Below the pieces are notes generated by a model. It had not been told where the DNA came from. It was given only the letters and a program-made list of their open reading frames with translations, and searched no databases. Both the position numbers and the translations under genes were made by a program. Positions 1 through 5,238 of a stretch of DNA of 7,071 bases are shown here, piece by piece. How positions within the stretch are numbered: the first letter of the stretch is position 1; every line of letters begins with the position of its first letter. This stretch comes from Hyphomonas sp. UBA5111 (GTDB taxonomy: Bacteria > Pseudomonadota > Alphaproteobacteria > Caulobacterales > Hyphomonadaceae): the NCBI GenBank assembly GCA_002414505.1, contig DHZF01000090.1:305-7375 (forward strand), written 5' to 3'.

Positions 1-5
1 TCCAT
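1..5 (-). CDS. Start codon of a gene cut by the left edge (unknown product)
   Basis: On the minus strand an ATG lies at 5-3. It is preceded by a near-ideal Shine-Dalgarno, AGGAG, read from 16 to 12, with a 6-base spacer. Only this codon and two more bases are inside the window, so nothing can be said about the product. The gene would lie 95 bases downstream of the glutathionyl-hydroquinone reductase stop, on the same strand, and could share its transcript. The call rests only on the start codon and ribosome-binding-site geometry. Confidence 0.42.
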
Positions 6-100
6 GTCGCTCTCCTGTGTTTCGAGCGGATGGGCAGTTACGCGCGCAATCCGGCGCGCCGCAATCAGGGGAAATACGGGGTGCGGCCAATCCGCCGCGC
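6..100. other. Short intergenic region downstream of the reductase gene
   Basis: This stretch lies between the TAA of the glutathionyl-hydroquinone reductase and the candidate start at the left edge. It is GC-rich, with small self-complementary patches such as GGCGCGCC near 53-60. I see no stem followed by a T-run on the minus strand, so there is no convincing intrinsic terminator. This is compatible with read-through into the gene to the left. Confidence 0.4.
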
Positions 101-1063
101 TTAGTTGGCGACCAGGTCGCGCGGGCCCTGCGGTACGATCCGGTACGGATTGATGTGTTTGTGGGAATAATAATAGTGCTGCTTGATATGGTCGAAGTTC
201 ACGGTCGGCTTCACCTCCGGCATCTCGTAGATCCGCTGCAGGTAGGCGTTCAGCGCATCATACTGCCGGATCATTTTCAGATTGCATTTGAAGTGGACGA
301 AATAGACCGGATCGAACCGGATCAGCGTCGTGAACAGGCGGATGTCGGCTTCGGTCAGCTGGTTGCCGACCAGGAAGTCGCGGCCGTCCGACAGCCGCGC
401 TTCCAGCCAGTCCAGCGTATCGAACAGGGGCGTGATATTCTCGTCATAGGCCTCCTGTGACTCAGCAAAGCCGCATTTGTAGACGCCATTGTTCACCGGC
501 TCATACACGCGTGCATTCACCTCATCGATCTCGCCGCGCAGGGCTTCGGGGTAGAAATCGGATGTGTTGCCAGTGATCTCGTTGAACGCCGAATTGAAGA
601 TGCGGATCACTTCCGCGCTCTCATTGTTCACGATCATCTCTTCCTGTGTGTCCCACAGGACCGGCACGGTGACCTTGCCGGAATAGTCCGGTTTGGCGCG
701 CGTATAGATCTCATGCAGATAGCTTTTGCCGTAGAGCGGGTCTCCGGTGGCGCCGGGAAAATCATCCTTTAGCTCCCAGCCATGGTCCAGCATGTGGGGA
801 TGCACCACGCTGACCGGGATCAGGTCTTCCAGGCCCTTGAGGTGCCGAAAGATCAGCGCGCGGTGCGCCCATGGGCAGGCATAGGAGACATAGAGATGGA
901 ACCGGTCGGCCTCGGCTTTCACAGCCTCCTGACCGTCCGGGCCGGGGCCGCCGTCTGCCGTAATCCAGTTCCGGAAGGCCGAATCCTCGCGTTTGTACTT
1001 GCCGTCATCCTCGGCGAATTCGTCTTTTTGCGTCCAGTTTCCGTCCACCAGCAGGCCAGCCAT
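101..1063 (-). CDS. yqjG: Glutathionyl-hydroquinone reductase (xi-class glutathione transferase, YqjG/ECM4 family)
   Basis: This 320-residue cytosolic enzyme is expected to use glutathione to reduce glutathionyl-hydroquinones to free hydroquinones, a thiol-transfer reaction at a catalytic cysteine. The sequence shows the family's active-site motif CPWAH at residues 63-67 (Cys63 nucleophile). It also has VPVLWD at 133-138 and NNESAEVIRIFN at 146-157, which form the glutathione-binding thioredoxin-like half. The helical half carries NGVYKCGF around Tyr195, a conserved tyrosine position of the family. The C-terminal tail HYYYSHKHINP...VPQGP (296-313) is typical. The length matches the usual 310-330 residues. 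I chose ATG 1063 because the product then begins MAGLLVDGNW, and AAGGA (1076-1072) sits 8 bases upstream; an in-frame ATG at 1135 would add an unconserved tail. It is divergent from the MFS gene. The physiological substrate is unknown. Confidence 0.93.
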   Translation of the reverse strand: MAGLLVDGNWTQKDEFAEDDGKYKREDSAFRNWITADGGPGPDGQEAVKAEADRFHLYVSYACPWAHRALIFRHLKGLEDLIPVSVVHPHMLDHGWELKDDFPGATGDPLYGKSYLHEIYTRAKPDYSGKVTVPVLWDTQEEMIVNNESAEVIRIFNSAFNEITGNTSDFYPEALRGEIDEVNARVYEPVNNGVYKCGFAESQEAYDENITPLFDTLDWLEARLSDGRDFLVGNQLTEADIRLFTTLIRFDPVYFVHFKCNLKMIRQYDALNAYLQRIYEMPEVKPTVNFDHIKQHYYYSHKHINPYRIVPQGPRDLVAN

Positions 1064-1277
1064 GTTCGTCTTCCTTGTCGGGTTGTGCTGCAAGCCCAAC
1101 GGGCCGGGCGCAGCCGGGTTGCATCGCCGTATCAAGTGAATGAAGATAGGCCTGCGTCCGGCAATTGACAGTCAGGGGCGGGATTTCTACAGGCGCCGTC
1201 GGAACGTCGCTTCCTGTGTCGTGTTCGCTCAATCTCCCCCCCGCCCGCTCTGAAACGCTCGCGCTCACGAGGCCGGA
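1064..1277. promoter_or_regulatory. Divergent intergenic control region (reductase / MFS transporter)
   Basis: These 214 bases separate two divergently transcribed genes and must contain both promoters unless transcripts start inside the coding regions. The plus-strand half has the TTGACA-based candidate listed separately. For the minus-strand reductase I found no convincing -35/-10 pair. A short odd palindrome, TGAC-A-GTCA (1166-1174), overlaps the plus-strand -35 box. A run of seven C (1235-1241) lies in the presumed leader of the transporter gene. The ORFs that cross this region look like shadows. Confidence 0.5.
1165..1193 (+). promoter_or_regulatory. Candidate housekeeping-type promoter for the MFS transporter
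   Basis: A perfect TTGACA (1165-1170) is followed after 17 bases by TACAGG (1188-1193). Read with its flank, CTACAG resembles the CTANA core of Caulobacter-type housekeeping -10 elements. The expected start near 1200 would give a leader of about 75-80 bases before the ATG at 1278. The -10 match is weak, so this is a candidate only. Confidence 0.4.
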
Positions 1278-2513
1278 ATGTTCAAATCTATCTCCGCCAT
1301 CGCTGCCCTCCTGTTTGCTGCCGCCATCCTGTATGCCGGGAATGGCCTGCAAAGCACGCTCCTGTCCGTGCGCGGCGACCTTGAGGGCTTCCCCACGGCC
1401 GTGATCGGCCTGCTGGCGTCCGCCTATTATGCGGGCTTCATCCTTGGCTGCCGGTTCGTGCCGGGCATGATCAAGGGCGTCGGCCATATCCGCGCCTTCG
1501 TGGCGCTCGCCTCGATTGCCTCCTCCAGCGCGCTGGCGCACATCCTGTTCGTGGATGCCGCGCCCTGGGCGGTGCTGCGCTTCATCACGGGCTTCAGCTT
1601 TGCGGGCCTGACCATGGTGCTGGAAAGCTGGATCAATGAGCGCGCGACGAACGAGAACCGCGGCAAGGTGCTGTCAGTCTATCGCATCGTTGACCTTGGC
1701 GCCGTGACCATCGGCAACGGCCTGTTGGCGATTGCCCCCCCTGAAGGCTTCCAGCTCTTTGTGCTGGTCTCCATTCTCATCTCCATCGCGCTCGTTCCCG
1801 TCGCGCTTACGCGGTCGGATTCGCCCGCGCCGCTGGAAACCGCCAAGCTCGACATCGTGCAGCTCTATCGCGTCTCCCCCGTCGGCGCGGTTGGTGCGGC
1901 GGCGGCCGGCCTCGCCAATGCTGCTTTCTGGGGCATGGCCCCGGTCTATGTACAGGAAATCGGCTACGGCTCGGCCATGATCGCGGCCTTCATGAGCGCG
2001 GCCATTATCGGCGCGGGCCTGTTCCAGTTCCCGATGGGGTTCTTGTCGGACAAGGTGGACCGCCGCTATGTCATCGTCGGCAGTTCGCTGCTGGGCGCAG
2101 GGGCGTCCGCGCTGCTGGCCAGCTTTGCCGCGCTGTCAGACAATGCATTGCTGGGCTTCAGCTTCCTGTTCGGCGCCTTCATCATTCCCGTCTTTGGCAT
2201 TTGTTGCGCCCATGCAAACGACCATGCGGCTGCCGGCAAGGCGGTCGCCACCAGCGGCGGCCTCCTGCTGCTGTATGGTGTCGGTTCTGTCGTCGGGGCG
2301 CTGGCGGGCGCACTCGTCATGGACGCATTCGAGCCGGCAACGCTGTTCTGGTATATCGCGATCATCTATGTCGCGCTGGCCGTATTCAGCCTGCTGCGCA
2401 TCGGTTTCAAGCGATCCGGCATCGTCGGCAAGAAATCCCGCTACATCCCGATGGCCAAAAGCCCGCTCACCCGCGTCTACCGCAAGCGCGCGAAGACCCA
2501 GCCGAAAGCCTAG
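1278..2513 (+). CDS. Major facilitator superfamily transporter, YcaD-like
   Basis: This is a 411-residue inner-membrane protein with two halves of hydrophobic helices, consistent with 12 transmembrane segments. The substrate is not predictable. The N-terminal half shows [11 protein letters not shown] (48-58) in helix 2, [17 protein letters not shown] (115-131) after helix 4, and a [15 protein letters not shown] stretch (135-149). The C-terminal half has a good motif [11 protein letters not shown] (254-263). These blocks resemble E. coli YcaD and its many alphaproteobacterial relatives. After the last helix there is a basic cytosolic tail of about 35 residues (376-411, rich in Lys/Arg), longer than in YcaD. 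The start is ATG 1278 with GAGG (1269-1272) five bases upstream, and the hydrophobic N terminus begins at once. Its TAG stop overlaps the TAG of the convergent yraN by the shared CTAG, leaving no space for a terminator. It could be a multidrug or metabolite exporter; only family membership is firm. Confidence 0.9.
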   Translation: MFKSISAIAALLFAAAILYAGNGLQSTLLSVRGDLEGFPTAVIGLLASAYYAGFILGCRFVPGMIKGVGHIRAFVALASIASSSALAHILFVDAAPWAVLRFITGFSFAGLTMVLESWINERATNENRGKVLSVYRIVDLGAVTIGNGLLAIAPPEGFQLFVLVSILISIALVPVALTRSDSPAPLETAKLDIVQLYRVSPVGAVGAAAAGLANAAFWGMAPVYVQEIGYGSAMIAAFMSAAIIGAGLFQFPMGFLSDKVDRRYVIVGSSLLGAGASALLASFAALSDNALLGFSFLFGAFIIPVFGICCAHANDHAAAGKAVATSGGLLLLYGVGSVVGALAGALVMDAFEPATLFWYIAIIYVALAVFSLLRIGFKRSGIVGKKSRYIPMAKSPLTRVYRKRAKTQPKA

Positions 2514-2896
2514 GCCAGCCCCGGCCGCCAGGCGTCGCGGATGTGAATGGGCAGGCGCCGCCGCGAAACGGCGATGATGTCATAGCGCCAGCCATGATTT
2601 GCATAATGGGGGCGGCGGGCCATCCAGTGGTCTGCGGCGCGGGCGATGCGTTGCCAGGAGTGCGGCGTCACGGCGCCGAGGGCCGTATCTGCCTGCCTGC
2701 GCGCCTTCACCTCGACGAAGGCGATCACGCCCGCTTTCTCCGCAATCAGATCAATTTCGCCAACTGGCGTGCGCACGCGCTGCGCGAGGATGCGATAGCC
2801 TTTGAGGCGGAGGAAGAGAGCGGCGAGCGTCTCGCCTGTGCGGCCACGCTTCTCGGCGGCCGTGCGCTTGGCACTGGGGGCGCGCCCCTCAGCCAT
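2510..2896 (-). CDS. yraN: UPF0102 family protein YraN (predicted nuclease-fold)
   Basis: This 128-residue protein belongs to the YraN/UPF0102 family, which has a restriction-endonuclease-like (PD-(D/E)XK) fold and no firmly established role. The signature is clear: KRGRTGE at 16-22, a helix leading to [20 protein letters not shown] (33-52) containing the acidic pair Glu47 and Asp49, then FVEVKAR (60-66) with the Glu62-x-Lys64 catalytic-type motif. DIIAV (105-109) closes the core. Length is typical (about 115-130). The ATG lies inside the last codons of rsmI: the two genes share ATGGCTGA (8 bases, 2889-2896), which suggests translational coupling. A GAAGG is only 3 bases from the ATG. The stop overlaps that of the convergent MFS gene. 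Possible roles in DNA processing or repair are inference from the fold only. Confidence 0.92.
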   Translation of the reverse strand: MAEGRAPSAKRTAAEKRGRTGETLAALFLRLKGYRILAQRVRTPVGEIDLIAEKAGVIAFVEVKARRQADTALGAVTPHSWQRIARAADHWMARRPHYANHGWRYDIIAVSRRRLPIHIRDAWRPGLA

Positions 2897-3821
2897 CGGC
2901 CTTCAATTGCAGCGCCCGCTGGTACACCTCGCGCTTAGGCAGGCCGAGCGCTTCGGCCACGGCATTCGCGGCGGCCTTGGTTGGCTGGCCATCCAGCGCA
3001 TCGCGCAGGGCCGCGTCAAGGCGTTCCGGCGTCACCTCATGTTCCCCCGGCGGGCCGACGAGCAGTACGATCTCGCCGCGCGGCGGGCCCGCTTCAGTAT
3101 AATGCGCGGCCAGTTCAGGCAGCGTGCCCCGGCGGGTTTCCTCGAACATCTTGGTCAATTCGCGCGTCACCGCGGCGTCACGGTCCCCCAGCACCGAGGC
3201 AAGGTCTGCCAGCGCATCGGCGAGGCGTGGCCCGCTCTCATAGAAGATCAACGTGCCCGGCACCGCCTTCAACGCTTCGGCGGCAGATTTCCGTGCGCCG
3301 GATTTTGGCGGCAGGAAGCCCGCAAACAGGAATTTGTCACTTGGCAGGCCGCTGGCGACCAATCCCGCCAGCATGGCCGAGGCGCCCGGAATGGGGATGA
3401 CCTTTACGCCGGCTTCCAGGGCTTCATGCGCGAGCTTCCATCCCGGATCGGACACAAGCGGTGTGCCGGCATCCGAGATCAGCGCGATCTTGGCGCCGCC
3501 CTGCAGCGCCCGGATCAGGCCCGGTCTCCGTTCCGCCCCATTGTGGTCATGATAGGGGCTGAGGCGCACCTTAAGGCCATAAGCAGACATCAGCTTTCCG
3601 GCGACGCGTGTGTCCTCTGCCAGTACTTCATCGGCAGCGGCCAACACGTCCAGCGCGCGCAGGGTGATGTCACGCAGATTACCGATCGGGGTGGAAACCA
3701 CATACAGGCCCGGATCCAGAGATACAGCCGGTTGCCCCTTGGGATGGCCGGGCCTAGAGTCGCCAAAGGCGGGAATCGCCCCGGAGTCAGAAGGATCAGG
3801 AGATGACATTGCTTCAACCAT
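2889..3821 (-). CDS. rsmI: 16S rRNA (cytidine1402-2'-O)-methyltransferase RsmI
   Basis: RsmI uses S-adenosylmethionine to methylate the 2'-hydroxyl of C1402 in the decoding centre of 16S rRNA, which tunes start-codon choice and fidelity. The 310-residue product carries all expected tetrapyrrole-methylase-fold blocks: [18 protein letters not shown] (40-57), EDTR (69-72), [12 protein letters not shown] (116-127), PGASA (145-149), FYESGPRL (193-200) and ELTKMFEE (221-228). The small C-terminal helical domain (about 280-305) ends in [14 protein letters not shown]. coli RsmI is 286 residues; the surplus is an N-terminal tail of about 36 residues before the first strand, with no internal ATG or GTG suited to replace the start. 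Two starts are possible: ATG 3821, with GGAAG 11 bases upstream, or ATG 3809, with little Shine-Dalgarno. It is first gene of an rsmI-yraN operon. Its start overlaps that of the divergent lipoprotein gene. Confidence 0.95.
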   Translation of the reverse strand: MVEAMSSPDPSDSGAIPAFGDSRPGHPKGQPAVSLDPGLYVVSTPIGNLRDITLRALDVLAAADEVLAEDTRVAGKLMSAYGLKVRLSPYHDHNGAERRPGLIRALQGGAKIALISDAGTPLVSDPGWKLAHEALEAGVKVIPIPGASAMLAGLVASGLPSDKFLFAGFLPPKSGARKSAAEALKAVPGTLIFYESGPRLADALADLASVLGDRDAAVTRELTKMFEETRRGTLPELAAHYTEAGPPRGEIVLLVGPPGEHEVTPERLDAALRDALDGQPTKAAANAVAEALGLPKREVYQRALQLKADG

Positions 3822-5131
3822 TGCTCAGGAAGCTTCCCACGCCAAGTCTTCTGTTGGCATCGCTGCTTCTGGCCACCGCCTGTGCCACAGCGCCCGCCCG
3901 CCAACCAGTGCCCATCGGCACCGGACAGCCCCGCGAGGAGCCCGTCACGGGTGTGCCGCGCGACCTGGGCGATACGCCGGGCGAAGACATCCGGATCGGC
4001 GACATGGAAGACCTTGGGGATGCCTCGCGCGCTCGTGGCGACCGGGGGCTGACCCCGCCCTTCATGCAAGGCCGCGAGATCAAGCGCGCCGCTGTGCTGC
4101 TGCCCTTCTCGCATCCGAACGCCAATGTCCGCGCCGAGGCCGAGAGCATGCTGGCGGGGATCGAACTGGCCCTCTTTGAATATGCCGACAAGGATTTCCT
4201 CCTCATTCCCAAGGACACGGCCGGCAAGACGTCTGTCGCGGAGGCCCGCACCGATGAGGCCTTTGAAGACAAGGTCGATGTGATCCTCGGGCCCCTCTTC
4301 GGCGAAAATGTGAAGACCGTGCGCGAAATGGCCCGCGAAGAAGACATTCCCGTCATTGCCTTCTCGAATGACCGCTCAGCGGCCGGGGGCGGCGCCTATC
4401 TCGCCTCGATCTCACCGGACGAGGAAGTCCGCCGCGTCATGGAATATGTGGCGGCGCGCGGCGTCGATACATTCGTCTTTCTTGGGCCCCGGTCCGAATA
4501 TGGCCGCCAGGTCGAGGCTGCGATGCGGTTTGAAGCCTCGCGTCTTGGCGCTGTCGTGGCGGCGTCTGCCTTTTATGGCGAAGGCAGCGGCGCCGGCGCC
4601 GAAGCGCGCCAGATCGCCAGCGTCCTCAAATCCGAACTGGCCGGACGGCCGGGCCGTGTAGCCGTGATGATCCCGGAACGGGGCGTGAAGCTGCTCTCGG
4701 TTGCGCCGCTGCTGCCCTATAATGGCGTCGACATGCGGCAGGTAAAGCTGATCGGCACGTCCTATTGGGATGATTCCAGCATCTGGCGGGAGCCGACCCT
4801 GCGCGGCGGCCTCTACGCCTCCACAGACCCAGGCAACAAGAGCGCGTTCAGCGACACCTATCGCCGGATCTATGGCCGCGCGCCCACCGATCTGGCTGCG
4901 CTCGCCTATGACGCCGCTGCGTTGACCGTGCGGCTCGCTGCCGATGACAGCCTCACCTATGGCGGTGTCACCGATCCGGACGGTTTCTTCGGGGTCAATG
5001 GCCTGTTCCGCTTCCGCATTGACGGCACATCCGAGCGCGGCTTGGCCGTCATGCAGATCCAGCCGGGCGGACCGGAACTCGTCGAAGGGGGCGTCCAGTC
5101 CTTCCCGACCGGGCAAACCGGCCCCAGCTGA
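3803..5131 (+). CDS. LppC/LpoA-type penicillin-binding-protein activator, lipoprotein
   Basis: This 442-residue predicted lipoprotein contains a type I periplasmic-binding-protein fold, as in the C-terminal domain of E. coli LpoA, which stimulates the peptidoglycan synthase PBP1A. Residues 1-26 form a signal peptide (Arg9, Lys10, then a Leu/Ala core) ending in LLATAC, a somewhat loose lipobox with Cys27 as lipidation site. An acidic, Pro/Gly-rich linker (28-92) follows. The binding-fold begins with KRAAVLLPFS (94-103) and continues through VDVILGPLFGENV (158-170), IPVIAFSND (182-190) and DTFVFLGPRSEYGRQ (222-236), ending near 420. The N-terminal helical TPR domain of E. coli LpoA is absent, the common alphaproteobacterial form. 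The start is ATG 3803, with AAGGA (3791-3795) 7 bases upstream; TTG 3809 with AGGAG (3798-3802) is an alternative. It is divergent from rsmI and 107 bases before dnaJ. Activation of a PBP here is inferred; a solute-binding role cannot be excluded. Confidence 0.85.
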   Translation: MTLLQPLLRKLPTPSLLLASLLLATACATAPARQPVPIGTGQPREEPVTGVPRDLGDTPGEDIRIGDMEDLGDASRARGDRGLTPPFMQGREIKRAAVLLPFSHPNANVRAEAESMLAGIELALFEYADKDFLLIPKDTAGKTSVAEARTDEAFEDKVDVILGPLFGENVKTVREMAREEDIPVIAFSNDRSAAGGGAYLASISPDEEVRRVMEYVAARGVDTFVFLGPRSEYGRQVEAAMRFEASRLGAVVAASAFYGEGSGAGAEARQIASVLKSELAGRPGRVAVMIPERGVKLLSVAPLLPYNGVDMRQVKLIGTSYWDDSSIWREPTLRGGLYASTDPGNKSAFSDTYRRIYGRAPTDLAALAYDAAALTVRLAADDSLTYGGVTDPDGFFGVNGLFRFRIDGTSERGLAVMQIQPGGPELVEGGVQSFPTGQTGPS

Positions 5132-5164
5132 AGCGGGTCCTGACGCGGCGCAATCTGTGACATT

Positions 5165-5195
5165 CCCTTGCACCCGGCACACGTGTCCCCCACAT
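5165..5195 (+). promoter_or_regulatory. Candidate sigma-32 (RpoH) heat-shock promoter of dnaJ
   Basis: CCCTTGCA (5165-5172) matches the heat-shock -35 consensus CCCTTGAA except for one base. After 14 bases comes CCCCCACAT (5187-5195), or CCCCACATG after 15, close to the -10 form CCCCAT-T. The spacing lies in the 13-15 range of the classical consensus. Transcription would begin near 5202, about 37 bases before the dnaJ ATG. A heat-shock promoter is what is expected for dnaJ. This is a read of the sequence against a known consensus, not a scored search. Confidence 0.6.
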
Positions 5196-5199
5196 GTGC
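5177..5199. repeat. Twin palindromes / imperfect inverted repeat over the dnaJ promoter
   Basis: Two perfect 8-base palindromes, ACACGTGT (5179-5186) and CACATGTG (5191-5198), stand 12 bases centre to centre around CCCC. The same bases form an inverted repeat, GCACACGT (5177-5184) and ACATGTGC (5192-5199), pairing at 7 of 8 positions around a 7-base loop. They cover the spacer and -10 of the candidate heat-shock promoter, so a dimeric regulator could bind here. A stem without a T-run makes a terminator less likely. Confidence 0.5.
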
Positions 5200-5238
5200 G
5201 GCTGATCTAAGACAATCCTGGAAGACGATAGCCATTCC

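Larger units (their letters stand above)
5132..5238 (+). promoter_or_regulatory. Intergenic region and leader upstream of dnaJ
   Basis: These 107 bases separate the lipoprotein stop from the dnaJ ATG on the same strand. They contain a heat-shock-type promoter and two palindromic octamers, both listed separately. The predicted leader is only about 35-40 bases. The best Shine-Dalgarno, GGAAGA (5220-5225), is 13 bases from the ATG, a long spacing. No T-run terminator for the upstream gene is visible, so some read-through from the lipoprotein gene into dnaJ is possible. Confidence 0.5.

Noticed and set aside
1064..1135. Upstream in-frame ATG (1135) for the reductase
   Set aside because: It would add 24 residues with no family counterpart. 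The ATG at 1063 has AAGGA at good spacing and yields the family-typical N terminus.
1005..1541. 178-codon minus-strand open frame across the intergenic region and the MFS start
   Set aside because: It overlaps the start of the reductase in another frame and the MFS N-terminal helices on the other strand, and its product is low-complexity and charged.
2802..3806. 334-codon open frame on the plus strand antisense to rsmI
   Set aside because: It lies wholly opposite rsmI and part of yraN, both of which have clear family motifs. Its product is Arg/Gln/Gly-rich without recognisable domains, as expected for the complement of GC-rich coding DNA.
3828..3837. 10-base palindrome GGAAGCTTCC near the rsmI start, possible operator
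   Set aside because: It encodes conserved-style signal peptide residues of the lipoprotein and one half doubles as the rsmI Shine-Dalgarno. A single 10-base palindrome is too little to call an operator.
4412..5182. 256-codon minus-strand open frame opposite the lipoprotein gene
   Set aside because: It is a shadow of the periplasmic-binding-fold coding sequence with no motif of its own.
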